Counted from the first letter of the stretch, positions 39,244-51,760 are shown. The stretch is 64,000 bases of DNA from Ustulina deusta (GCA_023159155.1 JAJNNX010000010.1:248001-312000); one strand, 5' to 3'. Notes: generated from the sequence alone by a model not told the origin. Program-made: numbers and translations.

Positions 39244-39442
39244 TGATAGAGCCCTGTAGGGGGTCGAACTAGCAACCTCTATAGGTGGCCTATGCCCTAG
39301 GCATGCCAGGTCCACACTAGGTGGCCTGTGCACCCACAGGTAGGACTGCACACAAATATATTAGACCTTCTAATATTCTGTTACACACCTACTCTTTCTT
39401 AATATATCTTTTTTACTATTATACTTATTAGTTTTTTTATTA
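39244..39442 (+). repeat. 5' LTR of C
   Basis: Starts TGATAGAGCCCTGTAGGG and ends TTTTTTTATTA. It holds a short inverted repeat ATGCC-CTA-GGCAT and two GGTGGCCTRTGC copies about 46 bp apart. It is 199 bp, the same as the reassembled 3' LTR. Confidence 0.9.
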
Positions 39443-41260
39443 AAATAGTACTTTACTACGCATGTTCTATTACAAACACTAAACTATACTAAACTATTAT
39501 TTCCTTGATTTCGTAAAGTTATAGAAATACCATTTTGCTAGCAGTAGAACTACAAGCACTTTTAGTTATATTGCAGCAACGCTATAGCCCGTCTAAGCAA
39601 GTATTATAGTAGCTAAAATATGTTCTAGCCCTTAGTACTATAGCTTTTATACTACCCGCAAAGATTTACTAATAGGCTTAATACTAAAAATAAGCTTAAT
39701 ATATTACTTTTATATCCTAAGAGTTGCTTTAAGTAATAAGTTGTTTAATAGCTATAAGCACTTACTATAATTTCGCAAACGTTACAAATTTTTTTATATT
39801 TAACCTAACGCAGCCCTTAGGTTAGTTAACACAGTTCTTTACTAAAGATCAGATATAATAGCTTGCTATTAGTTTAAGATCTAAGTACTTTTTATATAAA
39901 AAACTATAATTTATTACATACCTATTTATATCTAGTTTATAAAAGAATAGCTTAAAAAATTTCTACTTACTAGGATATTTATTTAATAATATAATAAACT
40001 TTTTTAATAAGGCCTAAAAAAAAAAAAAAAAGTATTTAAAACAGTTTTAGCTAATCCGCCCCTACTTACTATTAATTTTAAAAAAATAAACATTAACCAA
40101 AAAACAATTAATTATTTGTTTAATAGCTATTAGCAAGCCAAAATAAATATTAAAACTCTAGATTACAAAATTAATAAAGTAAACAAAAAAATAAATTTAT
40201 TAATTACTATAAATAAATAGTTTACTAAAATAAACCAATAGCTTAATAAATTTATAAAATCTAGCAAACTAGTAGCTATATTAACCTTTTAAGCTAGTAT
40301 ATTTATACCTCTGCTTTTTTTGCTAAGTCGCAAATCTAGCAATATTTATAGCAACAAAAGTAACTCTAGTAATAACCCCTCTAACCCTCTAAATCTAGGT
40401 AATAACAACAAAAGTAACCTTTATAGCAGTTCTTACAATCTAAAGCAAGGTGTTATACTAGGAGCCAAGTCAATATTTACTAAAGAAAAATCTATTAAAA
40501 TTAAATATAACAATATTAGCATTTTTAACCCTAAATAAGACAACCCTAATAACTATAATATTATAGCTAACAATAAAAATATTATTTATACTAATATATA
40601 TTTGTTCTTTAATTATATATATACTATACTAAAAAGTGGTAGATCTATTAATAGCTAAATTATAGCTCTATTTGACCACCTGCTAGCTAGATTGGCACTA
40701 CTATAGTAAAACAATAAAATAACCGCTCTATAATATTAAACGTTATAATTATCTAGTATTAAACTACTTTTAAAAAATCTAAAAGATTAGTTCAAAATCT
40801 GTACTAGGCGTACTATACAAAAATTCTTTAAAAGATCTCTTATGCTCCAAGATATTACAAAAAATCGCAATACAATACTTTAGTATATCTAGCACAAGTT
40901 GCACTACGCAAGAACTAATAAAACATTAGTTAAAAATAACTCTAATTAGATTAAGGTTATAAAAAATATTTATAATTAATAAAAAAAAGCTATTACTAAT
41001 TATATATAAGCTCTAAAACAGAAAAAAAGTCTAAAAAACTATATAAAAAAAATTAAAAAAATACAATACAAACTAAAACAAAAAGCTAAAAAAAAATACC
41101 CAAATATAAAACTTTGCGTTAATTATCCTAAAAATAAAATATGAACGTCCTTTTTTATACGTGCCCTTCTATCTTTTTGCTTTTTACGCTAGAACAACTC
41201 CCTTAAACATTGCCCCAAATACTACAACCGCTGCCGATTAAGTAAAAACTATTGCAAATC
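39443..41260 (+). pseudogene. Leader and gag-like region of C
   Basis: Lies between the 5' LTR and pol, where gag is expected. It holds a Ser/Asn-rich low-complexity frame (about 40320-40538) and, near 41203-41256, a Cys-rich run HCPKYYNRCRLSKNYC that may be a damaged zinc knuckle. Position and composition suit gag, but no capsid motif is recognisable. Confidence 0.5.
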
Positions 41261-42689
41261 AACCAATAATTATTGCTAAAAAGATAATTATTATTAATAT
41301 AACTACAAAAAAAAGCAATAGTAGAACAAAAAAAGTAATAATTATTGCAACCAAAGCTGCGATTACTATTATAATAGTAGTTAGAATTATAAAAGTAGTT
41401 ATAATTATAGCTGCAACTATAGCCATAACTATAATAACTATAATTATTATATATGTAAAAAAGATCAAAACAAAAAAAATAAACATTATAATAATAGTTA
41501 TAATTATGTACACTTTGTATAAACTGTAACTAATAACAATAAAAAAAAACCTTCCTTACCTAACACTAATTTTAGGTATTATAGCAGTATATTTTATTAT
41601 ATATTCAACTTAGTATTTATGTACTACTATTATTACTAATAATATAAATTATTAAAAATGTTTAAGCTTTATTTGTGCTATTGTTGCCTATATATAAAAT
41701 TAGAAAAATTTACCAAAATAAATACCCTATCTCTAGTTAACCTGGCAAGACGTACTTGCAAATATTACGCCTAAAAATTTCCTTTATGTAATCTCTTGTT
41801 CTAACATCTTTACTAATATTAATATGCCAAAAATAGTACTATCTTTAAACCTAAGAGTACTTTAGATTATAGACTAGTTCCTAAGATTACTAAAGCAAAT
41901 AATAAAAACAACATTTTAATTATTAAAGCGCCAAGTATTAATAAATATAATAAGTCATTTCGATCAAACTATATATACTTAGGTTTTAACGTATATCTAT
42001 TCCTAACTAGTAAGAAAATAAAAATCTATAGCAACCCTAGTACAAAGCATACTATTATTGGCTGATTTTACCTAAATACTTATAAATATACTACTAAAGA
42101 ACAAAAAAGAAAAGTAACCACAATTGGCAAAATAGTAATAATACTAACTATTTGGGCCAAGTTTAAATTTTATACGCCTAGAATAAATAAAGCCAGAAAG
42201 CTTATTATTATAGCTTATAAAAAAAAGGGTTAGGTTATAAATAATCATTTGCAACCTAGAATATTAATTAGAAATGATTTCTTGCTCCTATACAAAGCTA
42301 TAATTAATTACTAGTATAAAACAATTATTTTCCAAAAACTAAATAATTTTATAATCGCTTTTAATGTACTAATCCGCAGCTGCAAGTACGTACAGCACAT
42401 AGTAAACAAAAAAGACGTAACCCTATAAAAAAAAAAAAGCGCTTACCTCTAAGTAAAATATAAGCTACTGCCTACTAATCGCAGCTTCTGTTTTATAGTA
42501 ATATATAAGAATATAATAAACATAATAGTTAATGCAAAAACCCTGCAAGTCATACCTATAGTAAATAATACCAAAATACTAATAAAGATCAACAAAGGTA
42601 TAAAATTAGGGCAAATCCGCAAAAACTGCAATAGTAGCTATTACGTCAGCTTATAAAAAGCTGCAATAAAAACTTTTGCTATAGCTGCT

Positions 42690-43211
42690 ATGGCCTTAAC
42701 CGCCCTATTAACTAAAATAGTTGGATTAAGATTGCTAAACACCGCTAACTTGCTAATCCTTATAAACACAAAATTCAACATATTACCTATTATTATAGCT
42801 ATAGCAACCAATATTATACCTACCCCTAACATAGCAGTATATATAGATAAGCTAGCCCAAACTAAGGTAGTACTAATAGTAATACCTATAATTATTAATA
42901 CTAATAAAACACAGTCCCCTCCTAAAATAAATATCCTTACTGCAACAAATATATTAGCCACAGCCACTCTGCTAACCAATGCTATTTTTAGTATAATTAA
43001 AAAGTTAGAAAATATACTATTAATAAAGCCTTATATTCCAATACTAGAAAAACTACCCAAACTAAAAATTGCTAATACTACTATTACGTCCAAAATTAAA
43101 AAAACAGCTAATCTCCCTAAAAAGGTCACTCCGAAGAATATATATATCTATACCAAAAAAGTCTCCAAAACTATTAAGTTTTTTAAAATTATCAAAACAT
43201 ATAGTATTTAA
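42690..43211 (+). pseudogene. 173-codon stop-free relic in the gag-pol of C
   Basis: The longest uninterrupted frame in the AT block, starting at an ATG. It is dominated by Ile, Thr, Asn, Lys, Ala and Pro with very few Asp or Glu, as expected if GTN, GAN and GCN codons were changed to ATN, AAN and ACN by G-to-A mutation. It lies just upstream of RT, in the linker or protease region, but no protease motif is visible. I regard it as part of the element polyprotein, not as an independent gene. Confidence 0.6.
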
Positions 43212-44110
43212 AATAATTAAAAAAAAGTAAATATTTCTAAAAACTAGCAACTTAAAATCCCTTTTATTAATAATTAGTAAGAAATAAAACAGAACTCCCG
43301 TTTATACCTTTTTAATTGCTATAATATAAAAGTCTTTAATATTATATATAACTAATTATATAAAATAGATCGCATAAAATAAATAAATAAACCTACGCTT
43401 TTTATATACCTAATATTTATAATATAAAAAAAAATATATAATATAAACAAAAATCAAATAGTTATTAATTTATAACAGCTTAACAAAGTTGCTATTTTTA
43501 ATAATTACCTTTTTTTTTTATAAAATAAAATAATTAGCAGCCTACTAAACAAACGCTATATTACCTATATTAATACTACTAGGTTTTTTTACTAGTTCAA
43601 AGTTCATCCTAACTATTAGAATAAATTTACAATTATTAGCCCGCAAAATATAGAAAGATCTAATATTGCCTTAATAAGATTTTATAATACCTTAGGGTAT
43701 ATATAAAAATATATAAACCAAAACTTACGTTTATACTTTAAGTTTTACTGTTGCTTTATTAACAATATTATTATTTTTTTAAACATATTTAAAAAGCATA
43801 TTTACTACTTAAAAACAGTATTTAGGTTTTTCCAAACCAAAAATATTGCAATATTCCTAAAAAAGTCCTTTATTAAGTACCCCTTAATAAAACTCCTTAG
43901 ATTCTGCGTTAACGCTCTTAAAATATTTATAATAATAAAACATATCTAAATATTTAAACAACTTACTTTTTCTAAAAATCTGCAAGCCCTCAAACAATAT
44001 CTAAGTACTAATAGATTTTTTTAAAACCTTTTACCATACTATACCAAGCTAGCAAAGCTTTTACAGAAATACAAAACTGCGTTACTTACTAAAAGCTAGA
44101 AAAAAAGCAA
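43200..44110 (+). pseudogene. Reverse transcriptase relic of C
   Basis: RNA-dependent DNA polymerase of a Ty3/gypsy element. QLNKVAI near 43467-43490 corresponds to the R-x-L-N motif, and CCFINNIIIF at about 43749-43778 is the catalytic box with Asp-Asp changed to Asn-Asn (codons AAC AAT at 43761-43766). Beyond it follow NQKYCNIPKKVLY and QASKAFTEIQ segments matching the gypsy RT-connection layout. Stops arise only from Gln, Arg and Trp codons by C-to-T or G-to-A. Confidence 0.87.
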
Positions 44111-44760
44111 AATAATCAATAGTAATCCAAAAAAACATAAGTACTATATTTGCACTACATACTATAAAGCAACCCTAACCGAAATAATATTTTTTAATGC
44201 TATATAGAACACCATCTGCTTAAAAACTACTTTGCACTACTATAACCCTAATCGTATACTATATATACAGCTAAATAGATCGCTGAAAAAAAGATTTAAA
44301 GTAATAATTTTTTATACCAAGCAAAGTTTCAAATAAAAACTAAAAATAATAATATTGTTTATACAAATCAAACCTATAATATATCTAAACTAATACCTCG
44401 CCTAAATAGAAACTAAGTATAGTCCATCCAAGTTAGAAATAGCTTGCCTAGTATAAACAGCAAAAAAACTTAAAACTATTATACACTCAAATCAGCGGCC
44501 TATAATAATATTTACCAATCATTTAGCTACTAAAAAAATAATAAATAGGACCACATTAAATACTACTATTACAAATCGCACAAATAACCAATTAGTTAAT
44601 TTATTAGTATACTTTTTATAATATAAATTCTAAATATACCATTTTCTAAATTGCTTAAATTACGTGCCTAATATACTAAACTAGCTTAGCGCTATATAAA
44701 ACATACTAAATAAAAACAAAAAGCTATAATAATTAGACAAGCCAGCCATCCTCAACTTAG
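44110..44760 (+). pseudogene. RNase H relic of C
   Basis: Readable segments include YNPNRILYIQLDRS (the conserved Asp-containing first strand, Asp kept), ETKYSPSKLEIACLV (T-K-Y-x-x-x-E-x-E helix, partly Lys) and FTNHLATKKI, where the D-H-x-A motif has Asp changed to Asn. The order and spacing between RT and integrase are normal for Ty3/gypsy. Confidence 0.82.
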
Positions 44761-44858
44761 TCTAAAACATAGTTAAACATATTAGCAAAACTATTATAAC
44801 AAATAAATAAAAGCGCAACTTTTAGTTAGCTTATAAAGCAAATATTCAATATAAAAAA

Positions 44859-45760
44859 GTGCTTAATAAGATTATAAACAATAATCAGCTTAACAAAAAT
44901 ATTAAAGTTTTTTCTAAAGCCAGCTACCCCTTTTATATAGCAAACGGACTAATTTATAATATGCATATAAAAATTAAACATCTTTACGTGCTACACGCCA
45001 TAATCAAACAAATATTTAAGGTAATATATAATACAAAATACTATATAGGACTAAACCATATAATAAAAGACCTTAAGCAGTACTTAATATACTACAAGTT
45101 ATAGTTAATCAAAAAATACATAGAATACTACCCTAGGTATAACTTTAACCGCACAAATCAGCTAAAGCCAATTAGTAGCCTTTGCCCAATTTAACTAAAG
45201 AATGCTTTGCCTATACAAACTATTATAATTGATTTTATATTAGCGCTACCCCTAACAAAAGCAGCTAGTACACCCTAGCAACTAACCGGACGCCCTTATT
45301 ATAATACATATAATTATATAATAACTACATTTTGCCATACGTTTAAATAAATATTATTGCTTCCTAGAAATAAAAAATATATAACAAAATATTAGGCAAA
45401 TATACTAATAAAACAATTACTATTAAGCAACTAAGGTATTCCTTAAAGAATTATTTCTGATTATAATTATAAATTTATATTAGATTTCTAAACAGGAATA
45501 TAAAAAGCTCTAAACATAAAGCTTTTTATAACTATAGTATACTACCTATAAAAAGATAGTCTTTCCAAGCAAAAAAACCAAACAGTAAAGCTTGCTATAT
45601 ATTTTTATAACTTTTTATAGCCCAAGTCTAATTAAATAAAGCTTATTCCTGTTCTATAATAAAACTTAAATACTACATACTTATAAGCTATACAATCTAT
45701 ACCACATAAGCAATTGTTTAGTTTTAAGCTACCCGGACCCCTTAATATAATAATTAGCTA
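44859..45760 (+). pseudogene. Integrase relic of C
   Basis: DDE integrase. The N-terminal zinc-binding part includes FYIANGLIYNM and the damaged H-x-G-x-x-H region YYIGLNHIIKDL. The core shows TIIIDFILALPL (first catalytic Asp intact at 45231-45233) and IISDYNYKFILDF (second Asp intact). In the third motif, SKQKNQTVKLA, the catalytic Glu is Lys (AAG at 45567-45569), a G-to-A change. Following segments NLNTTYL and FKLPGPL match the C-terminal core of fungal gypsy integrases. Confidence 0.88.
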
Positions 45761-46358
45761 AACTAATAAACATACTTTTAAAAAAGTACAAAATATCTAT
45801 AATTACTTAAAACAAAATACCAAGTTAGCTATAGATTTTATAGCCGCATAGTCCAAACAGCAATTTAACAAAAAATACCAATCTCTAAAGTTTTTTCTAA
45901 AAAATAAAGTTCTTTTTTGTTTATATAACAAGTATTACTTACCAGAATAGCTTTTAAAAAAATACTTATAACAGTACGCTAAACTATAAATAATCAAACA
46001 AAAAATTAAAAATCTAGCATATAAATTAGACTTTTTTTCCCATTTCTATATCTATCCTATTATTTTAGTAGTACATTTATAACCTATAAAAAACAAAAAC
46101 AATCCGTTCGATCGCACAGTCCTACTACTTAGGCTAGTAAAAGCTAATCAGCATTCTAATAACAAAAAAAAAAGCAAAGCATACAAAATAGAAATCATTT
46201 TGTAATACTAACTAAATTGCCGCAAAAACAGGTTTAAGTACTTTATTAAATAAAAAGAATAAAGCCACAAATATAATAAATAGCACTCCAAACATTACTT
46301 CTAATATTTGCAAAAACTAATTAATAATTATTAAAAGCCTTACAGACCTAAGCCCGAT

Positions 46359-46706
46359 TTGCAAGAATTAAAAAAAGCTAAACCCAAACAAAAAAATAAA
46401 CCACTAAAAGCCCTTACGCAAAACAAAAGCAATAAGCCTATAAAGACTAACGCAATAGTAGATACTACAAATATTACTACAAAAGTTGCTGCAGCGCCCG
46501 CTATTCAAAATATTACTAATCCTGCCATTAATAATCCTACCATTGCTAACCCTACTATTACTAACCCTACTATTACTAATTATACTATTGCTACTCTAAC
46601 AATTACTAATTATAAAATTGCTAATTATAACGTTATAAAAACCCCTGCGGTTAATAATGCAATACTTTTGCTAAAAAAAGAAAATATAGAACTAACACTT
46701 GCGTAA
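46359..46706 (+). pseudogene. C-terminal tail of the C polyprotein with NPTI tandem repeats
   Basis: A 115-codon frame after integrase. It has a Lys/Gln-rich start (KKAKPKQKNKPLKAL) and a run of about nine degenerate 5-residue units (NPTIT, NPTIA, NYTIA), encoded by 15-bp repeats with CCTACYATTRCTAA-like units between about 46500 and 46640, then an amphipathic end. No chromodomain is recognised. The repeat expansion is probably element-specific low complexity. Confidence 0.6.
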
Positions 46707-46838
46707 CATAGCCAATAGTTAATAGTAAACCAAAAAAAAAAAGATATTAAAAAAAAAAAAAAATAATAAGTTATTATTGCTATATATATATTGCTAGCTG
46801 CTAAAGTCAGTAGAAGTTCTTTTCTATGCCTAGCATTT

Positions 46839-46948
46839 TAATAAAGCCCTATAAAGGGTTGAACTAGCAACCTTTATAGGTGGCCTATGCCCCAGGCATG
46901 CCAGGTCCACACTAGGTGGCCTGTGCACCCACGGGTGGGACCGCACAC
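46839..46948 (+). repeat. 3' LTR of C, left part (interrupted by copia D)
   Basis: 110 bp matching the first 110 bp of 39244-39442. It starts TAATAAAGCCC (TG changed to TA), keeps GGGTGGGACCGCACAC, and stops at the left TSD of element D. It resumes at 54352. Confidence 0.9.
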
Positions 46949-47192
46949 TGTTGGATTTGGCCCATAGCTAGTAGCTGTGAAGAGAGCTAATTAGGCATAG
47001 ATAGCAGGATCACTTAGTTATATAAGCATTATAGCTTAACAACGTAGCTTAGTAAGTATGGCCTAGCTATACTCACTAGCAAGCTTATAAATAAATACCT
47101 TACAGAAAAAAAATAAAACTTATAAAAAACAATAATAAACAAGGCGATCTAAACATATATATATAGTACGCTTTATAATACTAAATCTAACA
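46949..47192 (+). repeat. 5' LTR of D
   Basis: 244 bp, ending CTAAATCTAACA (CCG changed to CTA relative to the 3' LTR). It shares TTAACAACGTAGCTTAGTAA and GTATGGCCTAGCTATACT-type segments with the 3' LTR, the differences being mostly transitions. Confidence 0.92.
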
Positions 47193-48480
47193 ATTAAAAA
47201 TCTTATTAATTTTTATACTTTACTATAAGCAATTTTTAGCTAGAAATATATAAAAATTGCTACTATATTTAAATAATATATTATTATGTTTAATTTTTTA
47301 GAAGATTTTCTGCTATAAAAAAAAAACTTTACTATTAGCGCTTGCAACTGCAACCTCTAGAAATATATAGTTCTAAAAAAAAAGCAAACTTTATAGCTTT
47401 AGCCACTAAGCGCACTACTAATTAGCAATTTCTTTCTTACTAGAGCTGCTAATTTTAATACTACAATATATATAAAACTAATAATTATTAGAAAAGCGCT
47501 ATATTAAAACGCTAAATAGCGCTATAAAACTGCTTTTAAACACTATACTAACTACTAAACTAAGCTTACTAAGCTTGCTAAATAAATATATAAAATAGTT
47601 TATTTAAACTACTGCTTAATATAAATAAAAACTAACCAAACAATTAATGAATAGTATAATAACTTTAAAAAACTTAGAAATATAGCCTGATATGTTCTAA
47701 AGTTTAAATATAAGTTAGAATATAAAACTTTTATTAATTCTATAGCTAAAAAACCTATTAAAAACTTAACTAAATAAGTAAATAAGTAGTTTAATAAAAT
47801 TTTTAAAGCTTATTTAAAAGGCGCTAAAACAATAAACTTATTTAAATTTATTACTAATCTAAAAAAAGTTCTATAGAATACTTATCTAGTTTAGGTTATT
47901 TTTTTCCGAAATATTTATTATAACACTATTATAAACAATACTTTATAATACTAGACTATTACTACCAAACTATACTAAGAAGCTATAATTTTAAATATAA
48001 TTTATACTTCTGGAAAGATTATTAAAAAAAGTACTTTTAATACTTTTAAACTTTTTAATAACTAAAATAATTTAGATAATCCTATAAACAATTAAAAAAA
48101 AGATTACTTTAGACAAAATTATTAAAATTGCAAAAGCTACTAATAATATTAAACTAATAATAGTTGCAAAAACTACCGAAATAATTAAAAAAAAAGCTCT
48201 AGAAGCATTTCTATTAAGTGCCCCTGCGCTAATACAAAAACTAAAGCTAAAAAAGAAAACCTAAATATAAAAAATTATATTATATACTATAATTATTACT
48301 ATATATTAAATTGCTAGCTTATATTTATAGAGCTCTAACTAAAAGGCTAAAAACTTAATTAAAGCATTAATAAAATAGCTAAAATATATATAACAAATAA
48401 AAAAAGTGTTAAATAGGCAATAAAAAAAGCACAAAAGTAATAAAAAAAAAAAAGTAAAATTCGAAATTTTAAAGAATAAC
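47193..48480 (+). pseudogene. Leader and gag-like region of D
   Basis: Located between the 5' LTR and protease, where copia gag is expected. Plus-strand frame fragments separated by TAA/TAG are visible, for example about 48120-48260, rich in Lys, Ala and Ile. No zinc knuckle was readable. The assignment rests on position. Confidence 0.45.
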
Positions 48481-48559
48481 CTTTAGAATAATTAACTCCT
48501 AAAGCCCCCTATAGCAAAAGTAGCAAGCTTGTTTACTACTAACCAAAAGCTTGCTAAAA

Positions 48560-49010
48560 CATATAAACTATATAACTTAGCTATAGTAAACTCCGGATTA
48601 ACTATTTATATATTTAACTAAGTATATTACTTTATATATTTAAAAAATACTAACTTAAATAATATAGTACTAGCAAGAAATAGCATAATCTATATATATA
48701 GCTATAGCAAGATTAATATTAAAGCTTGGGGCCCAAAAGGCATAGTTATATATTGGCTATATAACGTTGCTTTTTGTCCAAACATGGCTACTAACCTAGT
48801 TTTTCTGCAAGTCTTAAATCAAACAGGTATATACTAAGATAATAAACCTAAGTCCAATCTTTTAAAACATTAATAAAGAAAGCCCTTATGTTCTTTAACC
48901 TAAATATATAGCTAATATATTATAGAATATTTCCTAGAATGCCTAACTAAACAAGTGTTCTATATATAAAAAAACCTGCTAAACTTTTATATAAAGCGCT
49001 CTAAATCTCG
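48560..49010 (+). pseudogene. Protease relic of D
   Basis: Aspartic protease of a copia polyprotein. LAIVNSGLTIYIFN at about 48577-48618 matches the W-x-x-D-S-G-A/S-T-x-H motif with catalytic Asp changed to Asn (AAC at 48589-48591). GPKGIVIYWLYNVAFCPNMATNL follows near 48731-48800 and corresponds to the L-x-x-V-x-x-x-P-x-x-x-x-N-L block at the end of copia proteases. Confidence 0.82.
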
Positions 49011-49129
49011 AGCTAGCCTTTATAGATAGTACTAACGTTTGGGATATATAAATACTAAACTTTTAAAATAGTTATTTAACTATATAAAAAAAGCAGCAAT
49101 TATTTTATATTTTGATAACAAAATCTAAA

Positions 49130-50210
49130 CTATAGATTGCGTAGCATATAGTAAATCTAAAGCTTACTACAGAATAGTACAAAACGCTTGTTTAAAAATT
49201 ATAAAAGCTAGTGCCTGATTAGCTATTAATTTCTATAAATTTAACGTTTTTAATAAAAATAGGCGCCTATAACATGTTATACTAGTTACTAATTAATATT
49301 CAGGCTATACCTAGAACTATTATACTAATAACAAGCGTGCTAACATTATCTAAAAAGCTTTCGAACATTATATTTAATATATTTAAATATACTATAATAA
49401 TAAAATAAAGGTTATAAAATGCAATAATAAAATTGCTAGTAATAATTAAAAGACTATATACCTAGCAGTAGTTATAAAACAAGCTTATAGAATAAACTTT
49501 AAAATCTTACTATTATATACTTAAAATCTTAATAAAGCAGCCAAAAAAATAAAAAGTACTATTAAATATTAGGCAAGCTTAATACGTAATAATTATAGGC
49601 TTTTTATTTTTTTTTGGCCTAAAATAGTTTAAATAGCGGTATATTTATATAACCGGACACCTAAGCGAATTAATTATTGGCGAGCTCTATACAAAAAATT
49701 CTACTTATACTTTGATTATTTATAAGGGTTCGTTAGTTATAATCAAATATTTTATATATTTTATTTAAAAGTATTTAAATATATAACATTTGTTATAACT
49801 ACTAAAGCCAAACTTAAAAAACAAAAATATAAAAAGTTTAACCCTAATGCTTAAATAAGCTATTTAGTAAGCTACCAATCTATTAATACTTACTATATTT
49901 AGTTTCCCTAAAAAAACAAAATTATAGTAATAAAAAACGTAGTTTTTAATAAAAACAAGTTCTTTAGTAGTAATAAAAATAAATTTAAAAATAATCTCTT
50001 TAAAATAACTCTAGAAATATATAAAGCGTTAATAAATAGTATTAATTACTAAAATACTTTTAACCTTAAAAAGAACATAGCTAACAAACAAAAAAATAAC
50101 AAGCTTATTAGCTAACTTCCAAAAAATAATATTAAAAATGCTAATAAATCTAAGTCCGAAAAGAATTCTAATAAAAACAAGCTTATAAAAAAAAAAGCAA
50201 AAGCTCCCTA
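49130..50210 (+). pseudogene. Integrase relic of D
   Basis: Core segments in order: a SGYTWNYYTNNK-like stretch near 49302-49335 (with frame noise), KVIKCNNKIAS at about 49408-49440, where K-x-x-R-x-D-N has Asp changed to Asn (AAT at 49423-49425), LNKAAKKI near 49530-49550 (N-G-x-A-E-R with Glu changed to Lys), and VYLYNRTPKRINY near 49640-49680, the conserved Y-L-x-N-R-x-P copia motif. Two of the three DDE residues are therefore replaced. A Lys/Asn/Ser-rich linker leads to RT. Confidence 0.82.
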
Positions 50211-51054
50211 TTAGGACTCCTATTTTTATACTAATTTATAGTTTGCCTTTAGATTATTAATACTACTATAGAATCCAAAAGCTGCCCTATTATGTTTAGC
50301 AATATTACAAGCTAAATCGCTAGATCTAAGCCTAGACAAAGAGCTGCCTAACAATTAATACCAAGCTTCTACCAAATTAACTTCTAGTGTTCCAACTATA
50401 GCTTACTAGACAACTAGCTTTAATACAGCCAGATTATAAAGGGCAATAACTATTAATAATAAATCAATAACTAAAAACAAAAAAGCTAAACTACTAAAAA
50501 GCTCTTTAAAAATCTACTATAATTAATTATAGCTACTAAATCTTATTAAAAGCTCTGTTAGTAAAAAAGAAAAAGCCCCTAAAAGAGCTTATTAATTACT
50601 ATATAACTAATTATAGCTATTAAATCTTATTAAAAGCTCTGCTAGTAAAAAGGAAAAAGTCCTTAAAAAAGCTTATTATTTATTATATACCTAATTATAG
50701 CTGCTAAATCCTATTAAAAGCTTTATTAATAAAGAGAAAAAAGCCTTTAAAAAAGCTCATTAGCTATTATACAACTAATTATAGCTAATAAATTTTATTA
50801 AAAGCTTTACTAATAAAAAGAAAAAAGCTCTTAAGCTAAATACTAGTTATTTAAAAGCTTAATTATAAACTTTTTTAAACTAAAAAAGAAAAATATACTA
50901 ATAAGATCTATTATAACTACTAAAGTAATATAAAAATTTTATAAATTACTTGCTAAAAGATTACTTTAAGCAAGCAAAACTTACTTACTTATAAAGCTAT
51001 AAAAAAATAAACACTTAGAAAGAAGTACCTAAAAGCTTTTTATAAAAAAAGATC

Positions 51055-51760
51055 ATTTTGGATTATATATAGGTTTATGTTTATAAGTTTAATAAATATA
51101 AGTATTATAAAAAATATAAAGTTTGTCTAATAATATAAAGAGATTAGCAGTTAAATAATAACTAAAAGGATACCTATATTAGCATACTAGTAAGGAAATC
51201 TTTTAAAATATTAATAGCTATTACTGCTAAGTTTGACTTAGAACTTAAGCAATATAATACTATAAATATCTTTATAAACGCTAAATTAAATAAAGAGATC
51301 TATATATGCATACTTCCAAGCTACTAGAAACCAAATATTGTAGTTAAACTACTGCAAGCCCTATACAAGCTCCAAAAGTCTCCTTTGCTATAGCAAAAAA
51401 AGCTTATTAAGTTACTACAAAAAATAGGCTTTAAGCTAATACTTTATAAACTTTACTGCTATTCTTTAAAAGGTGTACTTTTGTTTGTATATATTAATAA
51501 TATAGTTATAGCATATAAGCAAAAAAACCAAAGAGCCGCAAATAAAGCAATTGCTATACTTAAAATATACTATAATTTTACTAGGGGTAAAGACCTATAA
51601 TAGTTCTTAAGCGTTAAAGTAATTAGAAATAAAAAAAAAAGCTTTTTTTAGCTTTTATAGGCCTTTTATATTAAAAAGATTGCTAAGCTACAAAACATTA
51701 TAGTTATAGCTTATATAATTACTTTAATAAAAGCTTAAGAGCTTTTTTTATATAAAAAGA
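51055..51760 (+). pseudogene. Reverse transcriptase relic of D
   Basis: VYVYKFNKYKYYKKYKVCLI at about 51067 matches the copia K-W-V-x-K-x-K-x-x-x-x-G-x-x-x-x-x-K-A-R-L motif. ITAKFDLELKQYNTINIFINAKL follows (the catalytic Q-x-D-V-x-x-A-F-L region with Asp as Asn), then LLQALYKLQKSPLL, and FVYINNIVIAYK with the Y-V-D-D box as Tyr-Ile-Asn-Asn (51490-51501). The layout is diagnostic of Ty1/copia. Every catalytic Asp is lost by G-to-A. Confidence 0.9.

Noticed and set aside
39244..39350. tRNA-like or SINE-like sequence (GTTCGA box on the minus strand)
   Set aside because: A GGTTGC-TAG-TTCGACC stretch resembles a B box, but no cloverleaf pairs, and the segment is the 5' part of a 199-bp LTR present at both ends of element C.
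41259..41513. 84-codon hydrophobic minus-strand frame resembling a membrane protein
   Set aside because: Ile/Val-rich because it is the antisense of a low-complexity part of gypsy C; the element codes on the plus strand.
42641..42979. 112-codon minus-strand frame with apparent transmembrane segments
   Set aside because: Antisense to the longer element C frame at 42690-43211; its hydrophobicity follows from base composition.
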